A stretch of 64,000 bases of DNA from Clostridium sp. 1001271st1 H5 (GTDB taxonomy: Bacteria; Bacillota; Clostridia; Lachnospirales; Lachnospiraceae), in the NCBI RefSeq assembly GCF_005845215.1, contig NZ_SPHO01000007.1:1-64000 (forward strand). The letters run 5' to 3'. This document shows positions 8,352 to 17,583 of the stretch, one piece after another (the stretch's first letter is position 1; each line of letters begins with the position of its first letter). The position numbers were made by a program, and so were the translations under genes. Below the pieces are notes generated by a model that worked only from the letters and a program-made list of their open reading frames with translations, searched no databases and had not been told where the DNA came from.

Positions 8352-9965
8352 TCAGGCATATGCAAATCCGCCGTTATGGCTCTCCTTTGCCTCGTACAGG
8401 GCCTCATCGGCACATTTGACAAGAGCGGCGTAATTATCTCCGTTTTTAGCGATAACAGCTCCGGCTGATAAAGTGATGGGGGGCATGTTCCGGCGTTTGG
8501 CTTCTGTGGCAATGGTGTGGTTAATGTCATCTATGATTCTGCGGGCAACTGAATAGTCATCTGTCCTGGTGACAAATATGGCAAATTCATCCCCGTGAAG
8601 CCGTGAGGCCAGGTCAACGGTCCGGATACGTCCGACAATCATCTGCGCGCAGAGTTTGATAACCTCATCTCCTATCACATGTCCGTAATTATCATTGATT
8701 GACTTAAAATGGTCCCCGTCCAGCATGATAAGAATCCCTCGTTCATCCGAATCCATGATATCCAGATAGTCTGCAACATTCTGACGGAAGGATTTGAAAT
8801 TCATCATACCGGTCAGGTCATCAATGGCAGCAGCCTTCTGGGCAGCAGCCAGGGCCAGCTCCAGACGTTTCTGGGTCTGTCCCAGTTCAACATAGGCTGC
8901 TTTCAGTTCACGGTTCTTAAGTTCCCTGGAAATACGGCTCAGAACATAGATAAGGAGCAGCTCCAGTACCAGTAACGGCAGAAGCCATACCTGAACCGTG
9001 GCTTTCAGCATGGAGAGAACCGGTACCAGCACAAGACAGTTATATTCACCGCCAGGCTGCAGATAGCCGTAGCAGGCCTTATTCCCCATGTGGACTGTGA
9101 GCACGGTTTGTTCCTGCTGCAGCAGCCGGTAAAGGCCGGCGCCCAATTGCCGGCGGAAGGAAAGAAAAGCAGACGCTGACTGTACCTGTTCTTCCAGCTT
9201 CTCACGCTCTGTATCCGTCACAGGTCCCGCATCCTGAAGGGCGGCCCGGGCCTCTTCCAAAAGGGCGCCGGCCTCTTCCAGGGAAACATAAAGGCTTCCT
9301 CCCAGATAATCCGGGTCAGCGCTTCCGATGATGGTGCCGTTGCTGTCAAAAATCATCATCTGCTCGCCGTCATAGGATGTCATGGAGGTTACCAGGCTCT
9401 GGATATCCCCCATTTTGATGTCATAGGCAAACACGGTTTCCCCGTCCGGCTGAAGCTGGGAAATCGTGGAGAGAATATAATGGTTGGCATAACTCATATA
9501 AGGCGGCGTGAAGACGATTTCTCCCCTGCCCGCCGCCGCGTCCTTATACCATGGACGTTCTGTGGCCACATAGCCGGTGTCCTCATAACTGGAATAGGGC
9601 GTGTCCCAGCTGTACAGGTAACGGCCCTGATAATACATATAAAGGCCGTCAAAGGTAGCGCCCTCAATCTCCAGCATTTTGGAATCAATGTCTTTCAGGT
9701 AGTCCCATATATCATCCGGCTCAGGATGGTCCTGGATTTCCTGAGACAGCATATGGGTGAACAGCTGAAAAGAATGAAGATAGCGGTCCATGACCTGGTC
9801 CAGCCGTTCCATGGTCTCCTGCCCGTGGGAGGCAAAGCATTCACTGATATGAAGAGTCTCCTTTCTGGCCAGCAGCAGGAGGGCTGCAAAATTGATAATC
9901 AAAAAAACCGCAGCATACCTGAATGCTTTATTCCACCTTTTAATCCCCGTTCCTGTCCCCTTCAT
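8352..9965 (-). CDS. membrane Cache-GGDEF protein (diguanylate cyclase-like)
   Basis: A 537-residue sensor with an N-terminal membrane segment (about 17-35), an extracellular Cache-like sensor (about 45-300, with YSWDTPYSSYEDTGYVATERPWYKDA), a second membrane segment (about 325-345), a short coiled linker and a C-terminal GGDEF domain (about 380-537, DDLTGMMNFKSF). GGDEF enzymes make cyclic di-GMP from two GTP. The signature reads RLHGDEFAIF, with His in the first Gly position, so activity is not certain. ATG 9965 is preceded by GGGGG at 8 nt. It is one of three GGDEF genes in the window. Confidence 0.88.
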   Translation of the reverse strand: MKGTGTGIKRWNKAFRYAAVFLIINFAALLLLARKETLHISECFASHGQETMERLDQVMDRYLHSFQLFTHMLSQEIQDHPEPDDIWDYLKDIDSKMLEIEGATFDGLYMYYQGRYLYSWDTPYSSYEDTGYVATERPWYKDAAAGRGEIVFTPPYMSYANHYILSTISQLQPDGETVFAYDIKMGDIQSLVTSMTSYDGEQMMIFDSNGTIIGSADPDYLGGSLYVSLEEAGALLEEARAALQDAGPVTDTEREKLEEQVQSASAFLSFRRQLGAGLYRLLQQEQTVLTVHMGNKACYGYLQPGGEYNCLVLVPVLSMLKATVQVWLLPLLVLELLLIYVLSRISRELKNRELKAAYVELGQTQKRLELALAAAQKAAAIDDLTGMMNFKSFRQNVADYLDIMDSDERGILIMLDGDHFKSINDNYGHVIGDEVIKLCAQMIVGRIRTVDLASRLHGDEFAIFVTRTDDYSVARRIIDDINHTIATEAKRRNMPPITLSAGAVIAKNGDNYAALVKCADEALYEAKESHNGGFAYA

Positions 9966-10106
9966 CAACCTGTCCCCCTAATGTAAAATGACAATTTTCT
10001 GCCCTTAACACTATATTAGCACAAAAATGTGACCGTGTATATTGGCGAATCAAAGGTTTGCATATTTTTACAAATATCAGGAAAAACACTTTTTTTGAAA
10101 AAACAG

Positions 10107-10135
10107 TTGACACTTTCTTAAACCTGTGGTATCCT
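10107..10135 (+). promoter_or_regulatory. promoter of tRNA-Trp
   Basis: A perfect TTGACA (10107-10112), a 17 bp spacer and TATCCT (10130-10135), about 30 nt before the mature tRNA 5' end. Confidence 0.75.
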
Positions 10136-10164
10136 AATTGAGGTTCGGAAATGTTCCAAATCAA

Positions 10165-10235
10165 AGGGGAATAGTTCAATGGTAGAGCAGCGGTCTCCAA
10201 AACCGTAGATGGGGGTTCGAGCCCCTCTTCCCCTG
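10165..10235 (+). tRNA. tRNA-Trp (anticodon CCA)
   Basis: A complete cloverleaf. The acceptor stem AGGGGAA (10165-10171) pairs with TTCCCCT (10228-10234), discriminator G. The D arm is GTTC...GAGC (10174-10188). The anticodon stem is GCGGT/ACCGT with loop CTCCAAA, so the anticodon is CCA at 10197-10199. The T arm contains GGGTTCGAGCCC. The 3' CCA is not encoded. It is an isolated single-gene unit with its own promoter and terminator. Confidence 0.95.
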
Positions 10236-10253
10236 CTGACTATTTTAACGAAT

Positions 10254-10315
10254 AGCCCAACCCGAAGAGAGTCGAGAAATTCTTATTTTATAAGATTTCT
10301 GGGCTTTTTCTTTTT
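10254..10315 (+). terminator. terminator after tRNA-Trp
   Basis: AGCCCA (10254-10259) pairs with TGGGCT (10300-10305), and inside it AGAAATTCTTA pairs with TAAGATTTCT; a T-rich tract follows (10306-10315). Confidence 0.75.
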
Positions 10316-10404
10316 GTGTTTTTGCCGCCCTTTATACCAATCCCAATTTGAAAAAACGGGTGGCCGAGCACAGGACTCTACCACCCTTACCGTATCTTAT
10401 CGCT

Positions 10405-11406
10405 TTATTGTACCCAGGCACCAGACCCATCAACATACCGGCCGTCCGGTGTCCATGTATCGGCATACATTGCGCCGTCTGTCCCTAAATAATACCATTT
10501 TCCATTGATGGCCTGCCAGCCGGTCAGCATGGCCCCGCTGCCATTCAGGTAATACCATACGCCGTCGAGCTTGAGCCACCCTGTCTGCATATACCCTGAA
10601 CTATTAAAATGGTACCATATGCCATTAATTTGTTTCCAGCAGGATGATGGATATCCGCCAATATCGTAAGAATACCACCAACCGGTTCCATCCTGAATCC
10701 ATCTTCCGCTTCCGCCGTAGTTGCCGATTTCGTCCTCGTCTATATAGAGTGAATCAGAATCGTTGGACCATTCTCCTGTTTTATTATTATAGTTCGCAAT
10801 TGCACGGACACGGAACGTATAATCCCCTTCTTTGTTAATATATCCAGCAAAATTATAGGAAGTTCCGGTTGTACTGACCGTTGTCACGGTTTTCTCATCA
10901 CGCAGTAACTTTACATCATAACTTTTGGCCCCTTCTATTTCATCCCATACCGCAGTAGTATCTTCCCATGTAACATTTGAGGCTCCCTCTAGCTTGCCGC
11001 CGATTCTCTTTAGTTCTGCATAGACTTCTATATAATCTCCGTTATCATAAATCTTGGCCTTTTTAAACTCCGCATTACATCCGCTCAACGAAAAATGGCT
11101 CTTAGATGTATAGGAAAACCGGTAGCCTGATTTGGCATACAATTCAATCTTTACTTCCGGCACATCGCCAACCGTCCAGGTATCCTGGTCTTCGGAATTC
11201 GTATATTCTGCAGATTCCACATAATATTCATTGCCCTCTGCGTGTACGGATATATCACCTATATCTTCACCGCTTTTTGGGGCTTCTCCATATGAAAAGG
11301 TTAGTTTTACCCTATCAATTTTTGTATCAGCCGCATAAGCTGTCATCCCCATCCCAACTGTCATAGCCGCAGCCACAATGAAACAAATAATCTTTTGTTT
11401 TTGCAT
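10405..11406 (-). CDS. secreted protein with choline/glucan-binding repeats
   Basis: A 333-residue exported protein. The signal peptide is about residues 1-26 (IICFIVAAAMTVGMGMTAYAA). A beta-rich region (about 30-125) and a fibronectin type III-like module (about 130-220, WEDTTAVWDEIEGAKSYDVKLL) follow. The C-terminus carries cell-wall-binding repeats of the choline/glucan-binding type (GWWYSY, GIWYHFNSSGYMQTGW, GVWYYLNGSGAMLTGW, GKWYYLGTDGAM). These repeats anchor proteins to teichoic acids or polysaccharide. I chose ATG 11406, which has GGGGGAG upstream and places the signal peptide at the N-terminus. No catalytic domain is visible, so it is probably an adhesin or surface-display protein. 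Confidence 0.82.
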   Translation of the reverse strand: MQKQKIICFIVAAAMTVGMGMTAYAADTKIDRVKLTFSYGEAPKSGEDIGDISVHAEGNEYYVESAEYTNSEDQDTWTVGDVPEVKIELYAKSGYRFSYTSKSHFSLSGCNAEFKKAKIYDNGDYIEVYAELKRIGGKLEGASNVTWEDTTAVWDEIEGAKSYDVKLLRDEKTVTTVSTTGTSYNFAGYINKEGDYTFRVRAIANYNNKTGEWSNDSDSLYIDEDEIGNYGGSGRWIQDGTGWWYSYDIGGYPSSCWKQINGIWYHFNSSGYMQTGWLKLDGVWYYLNGSGAMLTGWQAINGKWYYLGTDGAMYADTWTPDGRYVDGSGAWVQ

Positions 11407-11536
11407 TATTCTCCCCCTTATTGAACTATCTTCCATCGACTTGTTGATTTAATTATAATATGACAGTTTATATTATACTATTTAATATTTATTACAAGAT
11501 TATTACAAAAAAATTGATAATACATGTGTCTCAATC

Positions 11537-12217
11537 CTATTGAATCCTTGTATAATACTCATACATAAATCCTGATACAATTCCGCCTTCTGTATATGAA
11601 ATCATTTCATCCCCGGCCGCGTAATAATATGTGGCCTCCAAAATATTTCCATCGTAGGCAATTTGCAGGTCTTTGCCTGAAATCGGTTTTATATAATACG
11701 TTCCGTCTTCAGCCGGATACAGGTCGAATTCATATTGCAAAAACCTTTGATTTTTTTCAATCATCCACCATTCAATTTTCAAATTACCGTTTCCTTTTTT
11801 AGAAATAACTACTTCGCGTTCCGGGCTAGACCAAACACCACCCGCGGAATTGCCGTAATACTCTCTATTCCACCGGCCGATATATGTATTTTCATCCGTT
11901 TTGATTGACTCATTTCTTTTATTTCCCTGTGTTTGCACGTTCCCGTCTATAACCCATGCGCCATCCTGATTTACAGTATAACCGTCAGGTGTTATGGTAT
12001 CCGTACAAAGATATCCCCTTTCATCAAAATAATATGACTCGGATACCCCATCCCCGTTGCCATCAATCCATTGCCAGCCATTTGAAGGAAAAGAACCATC
12101 ATCGTTTTGGTACCACCATCCGGAAGTTTCTTGTATCCATTGTCCGGCAAAGGATGTGACGGCACTTCCGTATGTAATGGCAAATACAGTCATAAATACA
12201 CAAAATATTTTTCTCAT
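11537..12217 (-). CDS. secreted protein with N-terminal cell-wall-binding repeats
   Basis: A 226-residue exported protein. The signal peptide is about 1-24 (IFCVFMTVFAITYGSAVTSFAG), followed at once by choline-binding-type repeats (GWWYQNDDGSFPSNGWQWIDG, then YYFDERGYLCTDT) and a C-terminal beta-rich domain (about 105-226) that I cannot name. ATG 12217 follows GGGGGAAG. It resembles its neighbour at 10405 in repeat type but with domains in reversed order, so the two may be parts of one surface-protein set. Confidence 0.78.
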   Translation of the reverse strand: MRKIFCVFMTVFAITYGSAVTSFAGQWIQETSGWWYQNDDGSFPSNGWQWIDGNGDGVSESYYFDERGYLCTDTITPDGYTVNQDGAWVIDGNVQTQGNKRNESIKTDENTYIGRWNREYYGNSAGGVWSSPEREVVISKKGNGNLKIEWWMIEKNQRFLQYEFDLYPAEDGTYYIKPISGKDLQIAYDGNILEATYYYAAGDEMISYTEGGIVSGFMYEYYTRIQ

Positions 12218-12367
12218 TTTTCTTCCCCCTGTGCGTTTGATAAATAAAGTATACCATTGTTTACAATCATTCACAATAAACATATATTTATAAAATGCTC
12301 CCGTTTTTATATTGTAACCTTTTTTATCGGGCTTCCCGCCTTAACAGCCTCTGGCATAGATTATAAT

Positions 12368-13258
12368 TTAATTCTGCCCGCCTGTCTTATATAGGACTGA
12401 CAGTATTCGTTTCAGGTATTTATTTTTATTATTGCTGAACCATATCATGGTAATTCCCTGCTTGTAATGATAACTGTCCGGCAGCTTATAGCTCATAATA
12501 TTTTTATTATTTGCCAGATTAACATATGGACGAAGTAATGTTATATAGAGTCCTGTGGCCAGATAAATCGGTATGTCATCATAGGATTTTACGATTTCAA
12601 TGCCCTTTGGGGTAAATGGCAGCAGATTAATCATTCTGTAGTCATTTTTTTCAATCAGGTATTTTGTGGTGACGATTGGATAATTTGCAAAATCCTCTAT
12701 TGTCAGGCCGCTCTTATTTAGCGGACTGCTGACCGAGAAGAAAATCTGCGGTTCCGTTGAAGCGATTGTGTGAAGCTTAATATTGGGATTCGATATATTG
12801 GTATCGGATAAAATGAATCCAAGGTCAATGGAGCCGTCCAGGACTCCGTTCACAACCTCTGCGTTTTCACAGCATTGTAATTTCATGACCGCGGTGGGGA
12901 TGTAATTCTCCCTTCTGAATAAGCGGAAGAATTCAGGTATAGACGAAGAAAAATCAATGCTCTGGCAAAATCCGATGCTGACCCGCTCCTGCTTGGACCG
13001 GCGGGAATCATTCAGCAGCAGCTCTATCTTGTCGTACAGTTCTGTCAGCTCCAGGTTAAGTAAGATGGCTCTCTGGGTTGGCATAATCCCCTTCTTTTGC
13101 CGCGAAAATAGTGGTTCCCCTATGATTTTCTCTAAGGCCGCTATATTTTTGCTGATGGTTGACTGGGTTGTGTAAGCCAGCTTTGCCGCCTGGGAAAAAC
13201 TGGAACATTTCATGGCGATTTTAAAATACAGTATCTGCTGCAGACTAATGTTGTTCAT
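12368..13258 (-). CDS. LysR family transcriptional regulator
   Basis: A 296-residue LysR-type regulator: an N-terminal winged helix (1-60, SFSQAAKLAYTTQSTISKNIAALEKIIGEPLFSR) and a substrate-binding domain (about 90-295, starting VSIGFCQSIDFS). ATG 13258 is preceded by GGGAGGGGGAG; an upstream in-frame ATG at 13396 would add an implausible tail. It is divergent from the enolase-superfamily gene and APC permease, the usual arrangement for a LysR protein that senses the pathway substrate. Confidence 0.9.
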   Translation of the reverse strand: MNNISLQQILYFKIAMKCSSFSQAAKLAYTTQSTISKNIAALEKIIGEPLFSRQKKGIMPTQRAILLNLELTELYDKIELLLNDSRRSKQERVSIGFCQSIDFSSSIPEFFRLFRRENYIPTAVMKLQCCENAEVVNGVLDGSIDLGFILSDTNISNPNIKLHTIASTEPQIFFSVSSPLNKSGLTIEDFANYPIVTTKYLIEKNDYRMINLLPFTPKGIEIVKSYDDIPIYLATGLYITLLRPYVNLANNKNIMSYKLPDSYHYKQGITMIWFSNNKNKYLKRILSVLYKTGGQN

Positions 13259-13426
13259 GACTGCCGCTCCCCCTCCCTGCACCGTGATATTCGGCTGCGG
13301 TTTCCCGTATTTAACCGCAGTAATGGGTGCTGTACAATAAATCCATTCTATCAAAAACCATGTGTGCTGGCTATCGGAAAAGCATATAAAAAGCAAATAA
13401 AAATCATGTGAAAAATGAATGGTATG

Positions 13427-13443
13427 TATTCCGCTTTGGAATA
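13427..13443. promoter_or_regulatory. LysR-type T-N11-A inverted repeat
   Basis: TATTCC-GCTTT-GGAATA is a perfect 6 bp inverted repeat with a 5 bp spacer and contains the T-N11-A pattern of LysR operators. It lies in the divergent region between the LysR gene and the enolase-superfamily gene, upstream of a TATAAT (13465-13470). Confidence 0.55.
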
Positions 13444-13475
13444 AATAAAACCTGCATCCTGTATTATAATGTATG

Positions 13476-13493
13476 TAAATCAGGCCTGATTTA
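13476..13493. promoter_or_regulatory. 18 bp perfect palindrome downstream of a -10 box
   Basis: TAAATCAGGCCTGATTTA is palindromic over all 18 bases and begins 6 nt after the TATAAT at 13465-13470. A protein bound here would block transcription of the enolase-superfamily gene. It differs from the T-N11-A repeat 33 nt upstream, so a second regulator or a second LysR contact site is possible. Confidence 0.5.
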
Positions 13494-13586
13494 TATAAAA
13501 ATAAAAGACAAAATTACATCCGTTTTATTTGGAGATGCCTTTTTATGTATTCCAATAAAACAGAATTACAGGAGGTTATGCTGCGT

Positions 13587-14774
13587 ATGAAAATAGTGAG
13601 TGTGGATGTATTTCTTTTGGACGGCGGTTCACCCGGGTGGAGGCCCATTGTCTGCCGTGTGAATACGGACCAGGGGGTGTCCGGTTACGGCGAGGCTTCT
13701 GTTGGTTTTGATACCGGGGCCTCAGCCTCATACAATATGATGAAAGAGGTTGCTCCGCTGGTCATAGGAATGGACCCCATGGCCACGGAGGCTGTCTGGA
13801 ATAAGATGTATACACAGACCTTTTGGGCACAGGGCGGCGGCACCATTATGTTTTCTGCCATAAGCGCCATTGATATGGCATGCTGGGATATTAAAGCAAA
13901 GGCAGTGGATCTTCCGCTCTACAAGCTGCTGGGCGGCAAATGCCGTGAGAAATTACGCTCATATGCCAGCCAGCTGCAGTTTGGCTGGGGGAAAGGAATG
14001 GTGTTTGACCGGGGTTATAAAACAGAGGACTTAGTCGAACATTCCCTGAAAGCGGTTGATGAAGGCTTTGACGCCATTAAAATTAATTTTATTACATATG
14101 ACGAAAAGGGAGGCCGCCTTGGATTTTTAAAGGGACCCATTATGCCCAGGACAAGGGCATTAATAGAGGAACGCGTGAAAGCGGTCCGGGATGCAGTAGG
14201 GGATTATGTGGATATCATTGTCGAAAACCATGCCAGGACCGATGGGGTGTCGGCTGTTGAAATGAGCGAAATCATTAAGCCCTACGGCATCATGTTTATG
14301 GAAGAGACCTGCACCCCCATGAATCTGCAGGTGCTTGAGACAGTCCGCAGCCGCTCTGCTGTATTGCAGGCAGGAGGCGAGCGGGTCTATGGAAAGTTTC
14401 ATTATGCCAATCTGATAAAAAAAGATATATTTCAGATATACCAGCCTGATTTGGGGACATGCGGCGGTATAACGGAGGCAATGAAAATAGCAGCCATGGC
14501 AGATGCCGTTGATGCCGGTATACAGATTCATGTATGCGGAAGTCCAATTGCAATTGCAGCGTCTCTGCATGTGGAGACATCGCTTTCCAATTTTGTCATA
14601 CATGAACATCATGTCACAAACAGAAGTGAAAACAATATACGCTTGGGTATTTACGATTACCAGCCGGATGACCGGGGTTTCTGCCATGTGCCTGAACTGC
14701 CCGGAATCGGCCAGGAATTATCAGGGTGGGCCATGGACCATGCATTACAAAAGGAGACAGTGAAAGGGGAATAA
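13587..14774 (+). CDS. mandelate racemase/galactonate dehydratase-like enolase superfamily enzyme
   Basis: A 395-residue member of the MR/MLE group of the enolase superfamily, which abstracts a proton alpha to a carboxylate and often dehydrates sugar acids. Metal-ligand positions are Glu213, Glu239/240 and Glu265, each 26 residues apart, with His215 two after the first, Asp288 and His315. This spacing matches the galactonate dehydratase layout (Asp183, His185, Glu209, Glu235, Asp258, His285), except that the first ligand is Glu. A Lys-x-Asn (165-167) sits at the usual KxK position. ATG 13587 lies 11 nt after AGGAGG. The next gene, 5 nt downstream, is an amino-acid-type permease, so the substrate may be an amino-acid derivative rather than a sugar acid. 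Confidence 0.85.
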   Translation: MKIVSVDVFLLDGGSPGWRPIVCRVNTDQGVSGYGEASVGFDTGASASYNMMKEVAPLVIGMDPMATEAVWNKMYTQTFWAQGGGTIMFSAISAIDMACWDIKAKAVDLPLYKLLGGKCREKLRSYASQLQFGWGKGMVFDRGYKTEDLVEHSLKAVDEGFDAIKINFITYDEKGGRLGFLKGPIMPRTRALIEERVKAVRDAVGDYVDIIVENHARTDGVSAVEMSEIIKPYGIMFMEETCTPMNLQVLETVRSRSAVLQAGGERVYGKFHYANLIKKDIFQIYQPDLGTCGGITEAMKIAAMADAVDAGIQIHVCGSPIAIAASLHVETSLSNFVIHEHHVTNRSENNIRLGIYDYQPDDRGFCHVPELPGIGQELSGWAMDHALQKETVKGE

Positions 14775-14779
14775 AGAAC

Positions 14780-16096
14780 ATGGGTGAAAGTGAAAACGGA
14801 CTTAAAAGACAAATCGGTTTGTTTGGTGCAGTTGCTATCTTAGTGGGTGCTGTAATTGGTTCAGGTATCTTCATGACACCGGGAACCGTGGCTGCATCTG
14901 CAAAATCATTCGGACCATTTATGATTGCATGGATACTGGCAGGCGCCAGCGGTATTCTCTGCTCCCTGGTATATGCGGAATTGTCCCCTGCCATGCCGAA
15001 GGCAGGAGGACCCTATGTTTATATAACAGAGGCCTTTGGAAAGGGGTTTGGCTTTGTTTACGGGTGGTCCATGACCATCGGAAATTATATTCCTCTGGTT
15101 GCCATGCTGGCCACTGGCTTTGCAAGCAACCTTGCAAAATTAATACCCGGAATCACGCCCGTGGGCATTAAAATGGTTGCGTCAGCTGTTATTATTGCAC
15201 TTATGATACTCAATATACGCGGGACAAAATTGGGTTCAGCCATTGCAAATATTTTTACGGTTGGAAAGCTTCTGGCCCTGCTTCTTGTAATCATAGGAGG
15301 TTTTTTCATTATATCACCAGAAAATTTCACCTCTGTGACAACAAGCTCCCAGACAGCGGAATGGAATGGGGTTCTGAGCGCTGCCTTTCCGGCCTTCCTG
15401 GCCTTTGGCGGTTATTATCAGCTGGCATATATGAGCGGGGACATTAAAGACCCCAAAAAGACACTTCCCAAAGCAATGATTATCGGCATGGTAATTGTAA
15501 TTGCCATCAATATCCTGATTTCCGTTGTCTGCGTGGGAACCGTTGGTTTTGCAGAGCTGGCCGGAAGCGAGACGCCGGTTATAGATGCCGGCACCGCAAT
15601 CTTCGGACCAGTGGGAACCATTATTGTTGCCATTGGCGCCAGTGTTTCGATTTTTGGGGCGCTGAACGGCGGTATTATGAGCTATCCGCGGGTATCGTAT
15701 TCCATGAGCCAGAATGGGCTGATGTTTAAATCATTTGGCAAACTCCATGACAAATATAATACACCCTACATTCCTACCCTGTTTATCTGTCTGATTGCGC
15801 TGGTATTTGTCTGGACCGGTTCATTCGGCACCCTGTTGGGCATTAATGTATTTGCAGGCAGGATTCTGGAATGCATTGTCTGTTTGTCGCTTCTGGTTTT
15901 GAGAAAGAAAAAGCCGGACATGTCCCGCCCTCTTAAAATGCCGGGATATCCTGTTACTACCATCCTTGCCATTGTGATTACATTTATTATCTGTATGACA
16001 TGCTCCGGGCTTCAGATGGTTAAGAGCATCGGGCTGATGGCAACCTCTGTTCCGGCTTATTTCATATTCCGGGCCTTGGATAAAAAGAAGGCTTAA
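14780..16096 (+). CDS. APC family amino acid permease
   Basis: A 438-residue polytopic membrane protein with about 12 hydrophobic segments. The first helix has the APC substrate-site motif AVIGSGIFMTPG, followed by YAELSPAMPKAGGPYVYITEA, typical of amino-acid/polyamine antiporters and permeases (LAT-like). ATG 14780 is preceded by AAAGGGG; the gene is 5 nt after the enolase-superfamily gene and surely co-transcribed. It ends 8 nt before the convergent radA stop, with no terminator between them. Confidence 0.87.
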   Translation: MGESENGLKRQIGLFGAVAILVGAVIGSGIFMTPGTVAASAKSFGPFMIAWILAGASGILCSLVYAELSPAMPKAGGPYVYITEAFGKGFGFVYGWSMTIGNYIPLVAMLATGFASNLAKLIPGITPVGIKMVASAVIIALMILNIRGTKLGSAIANIFTVGKLLALLLVIIGGFFIISPENFTSVTTSSQTAEWNGVLSAAFPAFLAFGGYYQLAYMSGDIKDPKKTLPKAMIIGMVIVIAINILISVVCVGTVGFAELAGSETPVIDAGTAIFGPVGTIIVAIGASVSIFGALNGGIMSYPRVSYSMSQNGLMFKSFGKLHDKYNTPYIPTLFICLIALVFVWTGSFGTLLGINVFAGRILECIVCLSLLVLRKKKPDMSRPLKMPGYPVTTILAIVITFIICMTCSGLQMVKSIGLMATSVPAYFIFRALDKKKA

Positions 16097-16104
16097 AGAC
16101 TCAT

Positions 16105-17493
16105 TTACATGATTCCAATGGCCTCCCGCACATTGGACACACCAATCAGACGTATGCCCTCCGCGGGCTTGATTTTATCCGCGCATACCTTTGGCAGCAC
16201 ACAGGTGGTAAAGCCCAGCTTGGCAGCCTCATTTACACGCTGCCCGGCCTGGGACACGGCCCTGACCTCGCCGGACAGGCCCACCTCGCCGAATATAAGC
16301 ATCTTTGAATCCACGGGCCGGTCCTTGTAGCTGGACATAAGGGCCATGATAATGGCCAGGTCCAGGGCCGGCTCGTTCATCTTCATGCCGCCTGCAATGT
16401 TCACATAGGCATCCAGCCGCGACATCTCGTAGCGGCAGCGCTTCTCCAGCACTGCCATCAGCAGGTTCACACGGTTGTAATCCGTACCGGCCGCCGTGCG
16501 CCTGGGCATACCGAAATTAGTTTCCGTCACCAGGGCCTGTACCTCTAAAAGGATGGGCCTGGTGCCCTCAAAGGAACAGGATACCACTGCGCCCGAGGCT
16601 TCCTCAGGACGGCCGTCCAGCATGTATTCGGACGGATTCTCCACCTCCGCCAGCCCCTGCTCCTGCATCTCAAACACACCTATCTCATTGGTAGAGCCGA
16701 ACCGGTTCTTCACACTCCGCAGAATCCGGTAGGACGCATTCCTGTCTCCCTCAAAATAGAGCACCGTATCCACCATATGCTCCAATACCCTTGGGCCTGC
16801 CACCACGCCCTCCTTGGTCACATGTCCCACCACAAAAATGGCGATTTGGCGGCTCTTTGCAATCTGCATCAGGATTCCCGTGGACTCCCTTACCTGGCTG
16901 ACGCTTCCGGGAGCCGAGGATATCTCCTCCCTGTACATGGTCTGGATGGAATCAATGACCACAATCCGGGGACTCTCAGTCTCAATCGCCCTCTCAATAT
17001 GCTCCAGGCTTGTCTCGCACAGGAATTTCAGTTCCCCGGTCACGGGACCGATGCGGTTGGCCCTCATCTTAATCTGTTTCAGGGATTCCTCCCCTGAGAT
17101 GTACAGGACCCGCTGTCCTGCTCCTGCCAGATGCCTGCACACCTGGAGCAGAAGGGTGGATTTTCCGATGCCGGGGTCTCCGCCCACCAACACCAGGGAA
17201 CCTGCCACGATTCCGTCCCCCAGCACCCGGTCCAGTTCCCCAAAGCCGGTGGATACACGGTCCTGTTCCTCTATGTCAATCTCCGACAGCAGGGACGGCC
17301 TGGCTGCGGGAATCGCGGATTTCTGGCTTCCTGAGGCCAGGCGGCCTAACCCGCCCTGGCTGCCCGCAGACTTTGAAACCGGTTCCTCCACCATGGAATT
17401 CCATGCCTTGCAGGCAGGACACTGCCCCATCCATTTGGATGATTCATATCCGCATTCTTTACAGAAAAATGCAGTGGTTCTTGCTTTTGCCAT
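16105..17493 (-). CDS. radA: DNA repair protein RadA
   Basis: A 462-residue RadA (Sms), the branch-migration helicase that helps RecA process recombination intermediates. The N-terminal zinc finger has Cys11, Cys14, Cys25 and Cys28. Walker A is GGDPGIGKST (104-113), the RadA-specific KNRFG motif is at 262-266, and a Lon-like domain occupies the C-terminus. AGGAGG precedes ATG 17493. It follows the clpC group as in many Firmicutes, but a small gene and a terminator intervene. Confidence 0.97.
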   Translation of the reverse strand: MAKARTTAFFCKECGYESSKWMGQCPACKAWNSMVEEPVSKSAGSQGGLGRLASGSQKSAIPAARPSLLSEIDIEEQDRVSTGFGELDRVLGDGIVAGSLVLVGGDPGIGKSTLLLQVCRHLAGAGQRVLYISGEESLKQIKMRANRIGPVTGELKFLCETSLEHIERAIETESPRIVVIDSIQTMYREEISSAPGSVSQVRESTGILMQIAKSRQIAIFVVGHVTKEGVVAGPRVLEHMVDTVLYFEGDRNASYRILRSVKNRFGSTNEIGVFEMQEQGLAEVENPSEYMLDGRPEEASGAVVSCSFEGTRPILLEVQALVTETNFGMPRRTAAGTDYNRVNLLMAVLEKRCRYEMSRLDAYVNIAGGMKMNEPALDLAIIMALMSSYKDRPVDSKMLIFGEVGLSGEVRAVSQAGQRVNEAAKLGFTTCVLPKVCADKIKPAEGIRLIGVSNVREAIGIM

Positions 17494-17546
17494 GATAGCC
17501 TCCTAGTATTCATGTAGTTAAACATCGGAAAAAACTGACAGAAAAA

Positions 17547-17566
17547 GGCTGGAATCGCTTCCAGCC
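17547..17566 (-). terminator. terminator between the 138-aa gene and radA
   Basis: GGCTGGAA-TCGC-TTCCAGCC, a perfect 8 bp stem, followed on the minus strand by TTTTTC. It ends the transcript of the gene at 17584-18000. Confidence 0.85.
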
Positions 17567-17583
17567 TGTATGATACTTTTGTT

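Noticed and set aside
10165..10235. tRNA-Sec near the selenoprotein locus
   Set aside because: The anticodon is CCA and the acceptor stem is 7 bp with a normal-size variable loop; it is tRNA-Trp.
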